Source of the DNA: Desulfobacteraceae bacterium
GTDB lineage: Bacteria; Desulfobacterota; Desulfobacteria; Desulfobacterales; SURF-15
Length of the DNA stretch: 64,000 nucleotides
Assembly: GCA_003599475.1 (NCBI GenBank)
Contig: QZKK01000085.1
Coordinates: forward strand, 12,804 to 76,803
Direction: 5' to 3'
Made by a program: the position numbers and the translations under genes. The notes beneath the pieces are model-generated. The model worked only from the letters and a program-made list of their open reading frames with translations. It did not search any database and had not been told where the DNA came from. This document shows, in pieces, positions 37,478 to 44,543 of this stretch. Position 1 is the stretch's first letter; each line of letters opens with the position of its first letter.

Positions 37478-38555
37478 CCACTACCCACTTTCGACTCTTT
37501 TCGTATATCTTACGGACCGATGCAACCTGAGATGTTCGCACTGCTGGATCGCGCCCCGGTTTTCAGAAGAACCGGATTCCGGAATTCCGCTTTCCCCTCT
37601 TAAAAAAGTGATCCTGGAAGCCAAGCCTCTCGGGCTGGGCTTCATCAAGCTGACCGGAGGGGAGCCGCTCCTATACAAAGGGCTTAAAGAACTTCTCCGT
37701 TTTGTTCAAAACGAGGGGCTTTCGACCTCGATCGAAACCAATGGGACGCTGGTTCAAGAGGCGACCGCAGAGCTGTTTAAAAGTACCGGTGTCTCTCAGG
37801 TTTCCGTCAGCCTCGATGCGGCCGAGGAAAGGATTCACGACGATCTTCGCGGTGCTGTCGGAAGCTTTAAGAAAACGCTTGAAGGCATCCGGTGGCTTTC
37901 CGATAGGGCGTTGAACATCCAGATCATCATGACGCTCCAGCGAAAAAACCGCTCCGAGATCCCCGGTTTGCTGAAGCTTTGTGCGGAATCGAAGGTCTCT
38001 TCCCTTAAAATCAACCATATGCTCCCGTTTGGAAGGGGTGCCGGCGCATTTCGACGCAAGGAGAACCTCGAGCTCGGTGAACTGATCGATCTCTACCGAT
38101 GGACCCGTGAACACCAGAAGCTGTTTGCCGGAATCGACATCTTTTTCGACCTTCCTGCAGCCTTCCGTTCCACGGAGGAGATCACGGAAAAAGGGTTGTG
38201 CGAGTGCCGGATACGGAACATGATGGGAATCTTGGCAAACGGTGACTACTGCATTTGCGGCATCGGGCAGACAGCGCCCGAATTGAGAATCGGAAACATC
38301 TGCAACGATCCCGTCCGGGAGATCTGGTACGGCAGTGCGGTTCTGCGGATGATTCGGGAGTCTCTTCCCGCGAAGCTGACCGGCATCTGCGGAAACTGCC
38401 TATTCAAGTTTCAGTGTCTCGGCTGCTGCCGCGCCAATGCCTATGCCGTAAGCGGAAGCCTCTTTGCCCCCTATTTTCTTTGCCAGTTGCTTTACGAGGC
38501 CGACCGCTTCCCGGATTCGCGATGCATAGAGACAAAGACATATCGACCGAACTGA
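37470..38555 (+). CDS. Radical SAM/SPASM peptide maturase
   Basis: A 361-residue radical SAM enzyme. The SAM-binding [4Fe-4S] motif CxxxCxxC is at C18, C22 and C25 (LTDRCNLRCSHCW), with GGEP at ~60. A SPASM-type C-terminal domain holds many Cys (CECRIRN, YCICGIG, GICGNCLFKFQCLGCCRAN, FLCQ) able to ligate extra clusters. Relatives of PqqE cross-link or epimerise residues in ribosomal peptides. The opening (PLSTLFVYLTDRC...HCWIAPRF) is, to my recollection, like the ScmF member of the SynChlorMet cassette. It overlaps the PqqD gene upstream and the kinase-like gene downstream. Confidence 0.92.
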   Translation: MPDHYPLSTLFVYLTDRCNLRCSHCWIAPRFSEEPDSGIPLSPLKKVILEAKPLGLGFIKLTGGEPLLYKGLKELLRFVQNEGLSTSIETNGTLVQEATAELFKSTGVSQVSVSLDAAEERIHDDLRGAVGSFKKTLEGIRWLSDRALNIQIIMTLQRKNRSEIPGLLKLCAESKVSSLKINHMLPFGRGAGAFRRKENLELGELIDLYRWTREHQKLFAGIDIFFDLPAAFRSTEEITEKGLCECRIRNMMGILANGDYCICGIGQTAPELRIGNICNDPVREIWYGSAVLRMIRESLPAKLTGICGNCLFKFQCLGCCRANAYAVSGSLFAPYFLCQLLYEADRFPDSRCIETKTYRPN

Positions 38556-39448
38556 CGCTTCGAATCGGCGATCGAACCGTAGAACTTCTTTTTGGAGAAG
38601 GAAGCGGCCCCCTCCCGTTTTATCGGTCGCTCTATCGGGAATTTCTGATGGACTGTTGCCAGACCGCAGGCAGGCTCAAAATCTTTTTTCTTCCCGCCAC
38701 GTGTGAAGCGCTTTTCGGGGAGCCGGAGGGAAGAGAGATCTTCAACGATGTCATTTTCACCAGAGAGAAACTTAACGGCTGGATCGTTGAAAATGCGGGC
38801 TGGACCGGGGAATCTTTTTTAACGGAGAAAGCCTTCGGGGTCCAATCATCGAATGGGTTGCTGATCTACATGCCCGAAACCGGAAGCGCGAGGGTCTATC
38901 TGCCGCAGAATGACAGAGAACCGTTCAAGTCGCTCTACCGGCTTTTCTGGATCTATTTTGCACAGGTAATCGGTGAGAAAGGAGCATGTTTTTTGCATGC
39001 AGCTAGTATTGCACGGGGGGGAAAGGGGTATCTATTCATCGGGGGAACCGGAACGGGGAAAAGTACTTTGGCGAGATATTCTAATAATGGCCGGGTGCTC
39101 TCTGACGAAGCACCGGTTGTTTCCGGCGGCCCCGAAGGCCTCCGGGCATATCCGTCCCCCTATCACCAGTTGGGGCCTGAACATCATTTCGGAAGCGATC
39201 TGATCTCTTCGGGTGTGGAGGTCAAAGCGCTCTGCTTTCTTGTCATGAGCGAGGAGACTTTCGTCCAAACTGTTTCGCGGGTGGATGCGATTGCCATGAT
39301 CATGACCCGCCACATCCATTTTCTCTATTGTCTTACCCCTGAAGCCAGGGCGAAACTGTTTGATCTTTTTCATCGCGCATGCCATACATTACCGGTTTAC
39401 TGTTTGCATTATGCAATCAACACCGACATTTGGAAGGTGATGCCGTGA
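38522..39448 (+). CDS. HPr-kinase-like protein
   Basis: A 308-residue protein with an HprK-type P-loop ATPase core in its second half: FLHAASI (~158-164), Walker A GGTGTGKSTL (174-183) and LSDEAPVV (193-200). The N-terminal ~150 residues are unassigned. HprK-related proteins without a phosphotransferase system recur in RiPP-like and exosortase-linked cassettes (ScmC, HprK-related kinase A and B, lasso-peptide kinases), where they may phosphorylate the precursor. I place the start at the ATG 38522, 34 bp inside the radical SAM gene; the frame is open earlier but that part is a shadow of the upstream gene. Its stop overlaps the precursor start (GTGA). Confidence 0.82.
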   Translation: MHRDKDISTELTLRIGDRTVELLFGEGSGPLPFYRSLYREFLMDCCQTAGRLKIFFLPATCEALFGEPEGREIFNDVIFTREKLNGWIVENAGWTGESFLTEKAFGVQSSNGLLIYMPETGSARVYLPQNDREPFKSLYRLFWIYFAQVIGEKGACFLHAASIARGGKGYLFIGGTGTGKSTLARYSNNGRVLSDEAPVVSGGPEGLRAYPSPYHQLGPEHHFGSDLISSGVEVKALCFLVMSEETFVQTVSRVDAIAMIMTRHIHFLYCLTPEARAKLFDLFHRACHTLPVYCLHYAINTDIWKVMP

Positions 39449-40227
39449 ACAGTGACTTCAAAAAAGAAAAGCTCCCCTATGAGCCTCCCAGGATATTCGA
39501 CCTGAGCGGAAGTGTGGCTTGGGCCGGGGAAGAGTGCCAGCCGGGGAGCTCGGCGACCGGGAAATGCCAGCCGGGGAGTTCGGCAATCGGCGGGAAGTGC
39601 GAGCCGGGGTCCACTGCCGCAAGCGATAAATGCCAGCCCGGAAATATCGCAGCCTACGGCAAATGCCAGCCGGGTGGACAGGCTTCGTCTTCCGGTGGGA
39701 CTCCGAGCGGAGGCGGGGGAAAGTGCCAGCCTGGAGGGGTGGCCGGGTCAGGGCACTGCATGCCGGGAAACCTTGCGGGTGGGGGAAAGTGCCAGCCGGG
39801 CAGCTCCGCTGCCGGTAAGTGCAGCCCGGGTGGAACTCCGAGCCCGGGATCAAGCAGTGGGGCGAAGACGGCTGAGTCCGGGGAGGGATCTTCCGGTGAG
39901 TGTTGCGATGAAATGGAAACTCAGGTCGAGCCGGGCGGGGTCATGACCGATTCGGATGCTGGCGTGACATCCCCGACCGTAGAACCGACTACGTCGGGAG
40001 CCCCTCCGGCGGAAGAGGGAGGCGATACAGCCTCGGAGGAAGGAGAAGCTCCGTCTGATGAAGAGGAAGGGCAGTCGGGCGGGGGAGATACGAGTCCGCG
40101 CGTCGAACGGACGATTCCGGAGGGGGGAGAGGGTTCAGGCGGGGAGCAAACCCAATCGGGTCAGGGAGAAGAGACCCCGACCATCGAGCCGACAACGGGT
40201 AAAAAGTCCGATGAGGAATCCGGCTAG
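39445..40227 (+). CDS. Candidate RiPP precursor with nine Cys-x-Pro-Gly repeats
   Basis: A 260-residue low-complexity protein that I propose as substrate of the cassette. Residues 1-27 form a leader with Y12-x-x-P15 and IFDLSG, similar to the Tyr-x-x-Pro element recognised by PqqD-like domains in lasso-peptide systems. Residues 31-129 contain nine CxPG units (Cys 31, 41, 52, 63, 74, 94, 105, 116, 126), mostly 10-11 residues apart, separated by Gly/Ser/Ala linkers; C153-C154 follow. The last ~100 residues are very acidic and Gly/Ser/Thr/Pro-rich. No hydrophobic segment is present. The start is a GTG at 39445 with AAGGTG upstream, overlapping the kinase-like stop by 4 bp. A structural or adhesive repeat protein is an alternative reading. 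Confidence 0.72.
   Translation: MNSDFKKEKLPYEPPRIFDLSGSVAWAGEECQPGSSATGKCQPGSSAIGGKCEPGSTAASDKCQPGNIAAYGKCQPGGQASSSGGTPSGGGGKCQPGGVAGSGHCMPGNLAGGGKCQPGSSAAGKCSPGGTPSPGSSSGAKTAESGEGSSGECCDEMETQVEPGGVMTDSDAGVTSPTVEPTTSGAPPAEEGGDTASEEGEAPSDEEEGQSGGGDTSPRVERTIPEGGEGSGGEQTQSGQGEETPTIEPTTGKKSDEESG
39535..39831 (+). repeat. In-frame CxPG codon repeats
   Basis: The DNA word TGCCAGCCGGG(GG) recurs in frame within the candidate precursor, encoding nine CxPG units at a basic period of 30-33 bases with one double-length gap (C74 to C94). Synonymous differences between copies (CCG/CCC/CCT, GGG/GGA) suggest the array is not a very recent expansion. Confidence 0.85.
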
Positions 40228-40243
40228 AAGATGCGGTACCTGG

Positions 40244-41410
40244 CTATCGATTTCCAAAAAGCCCATGGGCAAGAGCCTGCTTCAGGCCGTTTCCGGCCAT
40301 GTTTACCGACTGGGTGAGCCGGCGGAGAATCCTTGCGGACCTGCTGCCGACCGGTGAATTCGAATATATCTGCAGCATCACATCCTCTTTCGGGAAAATC
40401 GATTCGATCAGAAACAACAGTCTCTCTTTGAAGCAGGGGATGGCGAAAAAACTGAACAGGACAGAATACTCGGGGAGAACAACCCCTTCGATTCTCAGCT
40501 TGATCAGATACCTTTCAATCCCTCTCATATCGCAAAAATTCAATTCCCGTTTGACCCATTCCGGTATATTCAAGCCGAGAACGCCTTCCAGGATCGAAAG
40601 CCCATAGATGACGACTTTTTCCTGCCGCCAGAGGCGGACTCTTTCTACTAACTTTTTCCATCCAGCCGGCTGGGAGCCGATCGACAGAATCGATTCATAG
40701 AGGTCGACCAGCCAGATCATCCGGGAATAGCCGTGTTTCAGCGTGTGCGCCGACAGCAGGACAAGGTTGTCGAGCGGATCGGGCTTCAAGATCCCTCTAG
40801 AGGATCCGAAAAGGGGGAGGGCGCAACCCCAGAGCGGGGAAAGGTCTTCGGGAAACAGATACCGGCGGCTCCGAATGCGGTCGAGATTCAGAACATGGGT
40901 ATGGAGGTCCAGCCAGATGAAGTTTTTAAAAAGGTTGTTCGGGTAAACGGAATTGGGGATGCGGAACCCGATTTTTTTCAACAGGGAAACAACAGAGGCA
41001 TGCTCGTTTGTCTTGATGAGCAGATCCAAATCCCCCATGGACCGCAGCCCGGGTACCACGTAGATCCGGTTTAAGGAAAGCCCCTGAAGCGCTACGGCCG
41101 ATAGACCGTTGTAATCGAGGATGGCGGATATGAATTCAGCCTCCTTCCTGAGCTCCTCTTCCTGTCGGATATTTCTCTCATGGTTTTTCTTCAGCCGCTC
41201 CATGATCGCTTCCGGCACAGAGGGCACCCCCAAACCGCAGAGGTGATGGTAGAGAAGCCCATCCACCCCTTCCGATTCAGCCAGCAGGATGAGCTGCTCC
41301 CACGGAACCTCTCGATCGAAAAACCCGAAAAGAAACCGTTTCCGGTTCGAATCCGGATGCAGCCGCGAAACTGCCCGGACCGCTCGGATCATGTCCTGCC
41401 AGGAGATCAT
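40244..41410 (-). CDS. PF14907-type nucleotidyltransferase
   Basis: A 388-residue protein of the uncharacterised nucleotidyltransferase family found in RiPP, lasso-peptide and polysaccharide loci. The core is at ~105-150: VALQGLSLNRIYVVPGLRSMGDLDLLI, where GDLDLL supplies the metal-binding Asp pair and an upstream conserved Lys is absent in favour of Gln (ALQG). A segment FIWLDLHTHVLN and several helical stretches follow (LVLLSAHTLKHGYSRMIWLVDLYE). It is convergent with the candidate precursor, only 16 bp apart, and lies 3 bp after the second radical SAM gene on the minus strand. It may nucleotidylate the peptide or a small partner; untested. Confidence 0.82.
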   Translation of the reverse strand: MISWQDMIRAVRAVSRLHPDSNRKRFLFGFFDREVPWEQLILLAESEGVDGLLYHHLCGLGVPSVPEAIMERLKKNHERNIRQEEELRKEAEFISAILDYNGLSAVALQGLSLNRIYVVPGLRSMGDLDLLIKTNEHASVVSLLKKIGFRIPNSVYPNNLFKNFIWLDLHTHVLNLDRIRSRRYLFPEDLSPLWGCALPLFGSSRGILKPDPLDNLVLLSAHTLKHGYSRMIWLVDLYESILSIGSQPAGWKKLVERVRLWRQEKVVIYGLSILEGVLGLNIPEWVKRELNFCDMRGIERYLIKLRIEGVVLPEYSVLFSFFAIPCFKERLLFLIESIFPKEDVMLQIYSNSPVGSRSARILRRLTQSVNMAGNGLKQALAHGLFGNR

Positions 41411-41413
41411 GGG

Positions 41414-42571
41414 TTACGGGTTACGCGTTGCGCGTTGCGGATTCCGGGTTCGAGGTTCGTCCAGCTTCTGACCTCTGACCTCCGATCTCTGGTTCGGCAG
41501 GATTCCCCCTTCTTCCAGAAATCTTTTCAGACAGGCATCCGGGCTGGGGTGGTTTTCTTTACCCGTAAGGGTGAAGGCAAGCGCCGGGCAATTTCCGGTG
41601 CAATGATCGATGAATCGGCATCCGCTGCAAAACTCGAAGCTCGATAAAGGGATAAGCCGTCTCCTCCTCAGTCGATGAAGCTGCGGATGATCCAGCCACA
41701 CCGACTGCAGGTCGTCTCGATTGATCCGTCCCAACTCGATGTGGCCGAGCTGTATGCAGGGCACCATCACTCCGTCGGAACGGACCCCGATCGTATCGAA
41801 AGGGCCGCTGCACGCAGAAAGGAAGCCTCCGCTTGTTTCTTCCGTGTGGTCGAGGGAGGAGCCGACGACCATCCGGGTCCATATTTTTGCCTCCGCCAGC
41901 GGCCCTGCGGATGCCGTGATGCGGCCGCCATATCTTTCTTCCAGCATCGTCAATGTCTTCATTGCGAGGGTTCGATCGTTTGCCGATAGCTGAACGTGTT
42001 CGCTGTTTGACCGGCACAGCCCCATAAAGCCGGCCGCATTGGTTGAAAAGCCGGATAAACCGATTTCATCCAGCAGCAACGCGGCAATCGATTCCAGTTG
42101 ATCGACATTTTTTTTGTGGACGGTCACACGGACGGTTGCCGGTACACCCGCTGCTTTGAAAATTTCGATCCCTCTAAGGGCATCGTGAAAGGCGCCTTTG
42201 CCCCGAAATGAATCATGGGTCTCCGCGAGGGACCCGTCCAGCGAGACCTGAACCCCGTTGCATCTGCCGGTTCCGGCAATAAATCGAGCGAGATCGGATC
42301 GAACCAGGGTGCCGTTGGTCAGGATCGAAAACCGCATCCGGTTTTCGACAATCCCTTCGAGGAGACGCCTCAAATCTTTTCTGAAGAAGGGCTCCCCCCC
42401 CTGCAAAATGACATCCATGACCGCACAGCGGTTGAGCTCCCTGAAAAAGCGAAGCCATTCTTCCGTTTCGAGGTCTTCCGTATCCCCGGGTGCGGAAAAA
42501 TGGCTGCAGTATGCGCATCGGAGATTGCACCGGGCGGTTATGGCGATATCCACGGTTCGAGGGGTTTTCAT
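41414..42571 (-). CDS. Second radical SAM/SPASM peptide maturase, PqqE-like
   Basis: A 385-residue radical SAM enzyme with CxxxCxxC at C15, C19, C22 (ITARCNLRCAYCSHF), GGEPF at ~58 and TNGTLV at ~85. The SPASM domain shows LSACSGPFDTIGV, VMVPCIQLG, FCSGCRFIDHCTGNCPA and DACLKRF, the 7-Cys pattern of PqqE-type maturases. The opening SVD-like TPRTVDIAITARC resembles ScmE of the SynChlorMet cassette as I recall it. I chose the ATG at 42571, with GGAGGAG upstream; an ATG at 42604 overlaps the PqqD gene. The last ~25 residues (after ILPNQRSEVRG) are encoded by intergenic-type repeats and are probably not functional. Confidence 0.9.
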   Translation of the reverse strand: MKTPRTVDIAITARCNLRCAYCSHFSAPGDTEDLETEEWLRFFRELNRCAVMDVILQGGEPFFRKDLRRLLEGIVENRMRFSILTNGTLVRSDLARFIAGTGRCNGVQVSLDGSLAETHDSFRGKGAFHDALRGIEIFKAAGVPATVRVTVHKKNVDQLESIAALLLDEIGLSGFSTNAAGFMGLCRSNSEHVQLSANDRTLAMKTLTMLEERYGGRITASAGPLAEAKIWTRMVVGSSLDHTEETSGGFLSACSGPFDTIGVRSDGVMVPCIQLGHIELGRINRDDLQSVWLDHPQLHRLRRRRLIPLSSFEFCSGCRFIDHCTGNCPALAFTLTGKENHPSPDACLKRFLEEGGILPNQRSEVRGQKLDEPRTRNPQRATRNP

Positions 42572-42594
42572 TACCCGGATCTCCTCCGACCGCT

Positions 42595-42909
42595 TCAAGT
42601 GCATATCAGTCGTCTCTTTTTAAGATCATCCAAAAAAGACTCCACATGAGCTTTTGCCGAAGCGGGCACCCCCTCGAATCCTTCATTCATCTTTTCAACG
42701 ATCCGGTCGATCGAACTGCAGCCGTCCAACTGCCGCCAGATAAACACCCCTGCCGGATTGAGGGGAAATGTCTCTCCCGTATCCGGATCGTACAAAAACA
42801 CAAAATCCTCAAACTCCTCCCGCAGCACGATGGAAGGATTCACCCTTGGAAGACCGGTTGAGTCGTCGAGTCGTCGATCGGTCGAGCCTTTATGTTCGCC
42901 GGTCTTCAT
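42595..42909 (-). CDS. PqqD-like peptide chaperone, ScmD-like
   Basis: A 104-residue PqqD-family protein: PSIVLREEFEDFVFLYDPDTG and ETFPLNPAGVFIWRQLDG are the recognition-fold strands and helix, followed by VEKMNEGFEGVP and a C-terminal helix FLDDLKKRRLI. It lies 23 bp upstream of the second radical SAM gene on the same strand, a typical PqqD-PqqE pair. The phrase around FVFLYDPDTG is what I associate with ScmD. The N-terminal ~22 residues are poorly conserved-looking and the true start could be internal, but no other ATG is available before the fold. Confidence 0.85.
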   Translation of the reverse strand: MKTGEHKGSTDRRLDDSTGLPRVNPSIVLREEFEDFVFLYDPDTGETFPLNPAGVFIWRQLDGCSSIDRIVEKMNEGFEGVPASAKAHVESFLDDLKKRRLICT

Positions 42910-43151
42910 TAAGCCCTATGCGATCTCTTCACTAATCTTCATATCTTCTAAACTTCTCAACTTCTTGTCCTTCCGACCTCCGACCTCCGACTTCCCTCTC
43001 TCTGCTCTATGCCGTTCGTTATTCACTAAACTTCTCACCTTCTAAGCTTCTCAACTTCTGACCTCCGACCTCCGACCTCCGACTTCTGACCTCCGACCTC
43101 CGACTTCCGATTTCCCTCTCTCCCTCTCACCCTCTCTCCCTCTGTTTTTCT
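42910..43151 (-). repeat. Large tract of degenerate tandem repeats
   Basis: Dense arrays of GACCTCCGACCTCCGACTTC units (42966-43120), CTAAACTTCTCAACTTC and CTCTCTCCCTCT runs fill the 242-bp gap between the last PqqD gene and the polysaccharide ligase. No gene seen. They lack conserved direct repeats with unique spacers, so it is not a CRISPR. Confidence 0.85.
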
Positions 43152-44534
43152 CTATGCTCCCTGCTCCATTCTCTCCGCTTCTTCCAGCTTGGGCAGCGCA
43201 AAAACAATCGCCGCCACCAGCCAGAACGGCTCCATGATGCGCACGATGATGAATGTATTGGCGCCGATGGCATGAAAAAGCAGGCCGATGAACCCGGCAG
43301 TGAACCCGGTGACGATTCCCTTGTAATAGGGGGTGGTCAGCCGGTGCGAAGTTTGTGCGATCAATTTGAACACGGCGAAGATGAGATAGAAAAAAATGCA
43401 GACACCGATCGCTCCTGTTTCGACAAGGACCCTGAAATACTGCGCGTCGACAAACCCGAAGCCGGTGACTCCGTGTCCGAAAACCGGGTGCTGTATGAAG
43501 CCGATGGCGGTCTGTTCCCAGGAGGTCAGCCTTGCGGAAAGGGAAGTATCCAGCCGGATCTCGCCCACCTGAATCTGCCCGATTGTCTCCGCCTGGCTGA
43601 TCGTGTATTTGAGCCTATCGATGACGCTTTTGGGGAGCAAAAAAGGGCTTACCAGCAGAAGGGATAGAAAAAGCCCGATGAGAATGGCGGGCCGGGCGGT
43701 GCGAAGGGATAGATAGAGTCCCATCGGGATGATCGAAAGATAGGTGGATCGGGAATAGGTGAAGAGCAGGGGGGGAATGATGGCAAAAATCAGGATGCCG
43801 GCAAACATCTTCCCCTTTGTGTCCTCGATTTTGGAAATGAGGCCGATTGCCAGGGCACCGATAAAGAGCAGATAGCCTCCGAGTGTGTTCGGCTCGCCGG
43901 CCTCTCCTTCGAAGGGTGCTGAAACTCTGACCCCCATGGGAATCTGGAGAATCCCGTACACCGATACCAGAAAGCAGGTGATGAAGAGACAGATGAGAAA
44001 TCGGTTGACCTGCTTCTTCTTTTCGAGATGGTTGACCATCATGAAATAGATGATGAAGTATTCGAAGTATTTCAGCACATAGAAGAAGCCGACTTTGGCA
44101 TTGACCCGTCCTCCGATGACGCCAAGCCCGGTGGAAATCAGGCAGATCATCAGATAGAAAAAAATCGGCTTGTTCAGGGGGGTCTTCAAAAAGAGCCCAA
44201 TCTCTTTGTTGATCGCCGCCCTGGTAAACCAGCTGAATCCGATGACGAGCAGCAAAAAATCTTCCAGCCGGAGGGCGACTCCCCCTCTTTGGGCGACCTC
44301 GCCGCCGGCTGCACCCACGGTGAATTCAGGGGAAAGGAGCATCGAAAAGACGAGTAGATAGAGGCCGAGCTCCGTATGGATGAAAGCCACGATGAAGAAC
44401 CCGAGGCCAAGAATCATCGAGATCATGGCGGTCGAAGAAAATTTGGCGGCCATGATTCCGGTTGCCACGGCGATCGCAAAGAAGGTGATCAGAGAGAACA
44501 GCGATTTGATATTGAGATTAGGTGCTGAAATCAT
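43152..44534 (-). CDS. O-antigen ligase/polymerase family membrane protein
   Basis: A 460-residue polytopic inner-membrane protein of the Wzy/WaaL type, which joins repeat units or transfers glycan to an acceptor. About 11-12 hydrophobic segments are visible; the periplasmic Wzy_C loop lies at ~320-380 and contains RLTSWEQTAIGFIQHPVFGHGVTGF with the conserved Arg and His. The C-terminal residues MEQGA come from the neighbouring repeat DNA. It starts 9 bp after the Wzc-like gene, so it is in the same operon. Whether it polymerises the exopolysaccharide or ligates it cannot be told by sequence alone. Confidence 0.87.
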   Translation of the reverse strand: MISAPNLNIKSLFSLITFFAIAVATGIMAAKFSSTAMISMILGLGFFIVAFIHTELGLYLLVFSMLLSPEFTVGAAGGEVAQRGGVALRLEDFLLLVIGFSWFTRAAINKEIGLFLKTPLNKPIFFYLMICLISTGLGVIGGRVNAKVGFFYVLKYFEYFIIYFMMVNHLEKKKQVNRFLICLFITCFLVSVYGILQIPMGVRVSAPFEGEAGEPNTLGGYLLFIGALAIGLISKIEDTKGKMFAGILIFAIIPPLLFTYSRSTYLSIIPMGLYLSLRTARPAILIGLFLSLLLVSPFLLPKSVIDRLKYTISQAETIGQIQVGEIRLDTSLSARLTSWEQTAIGFIQHPVFGHGVTGFGFVDAQYFRVLVETGAIGVCIFFYLIFAVFKLIAQTSHRLTTPYYKGIVTGFTAGFIGLLFHAIGANTFIIVRIMEPFWLVAAIVFALPKLEEAERMEQGA

Positions 44535-44543
44535 GGAGGGGAG

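Noticed and set aside
39379..39444. Upstream extension of the CxPG protein frame
   Set aside because: Lies inside the kinase-like gene; the GTG at 39445 has AAGGTG and a GTGA overlap typical of coupled genes.
39445..40227. Collagen-like or PE-PGRS-type surface protein
   Set aside because: Gly/Pro content is suggestive, but there is no Gly-x-y triplet period; the period is set by CxPG, and the gene lies inside a maturase operon.
38522..41410. Lasso-peptide gene cluster
   Set aside because: HPr-kinase-like and nucleotidyltransferase genes and a Y-x-x-P leader fit, but no B2-type transglutaminase protease is present, and the asparagine synthase at 56.6-58.5 kb is far away and looks like a sugar or Asn amidotransferase.
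42940..43140. CRISPR-like dense repeats
   Set aside because: Units are short, degenerate and contiguous, without constant repeats, unique spacers or cas genes.
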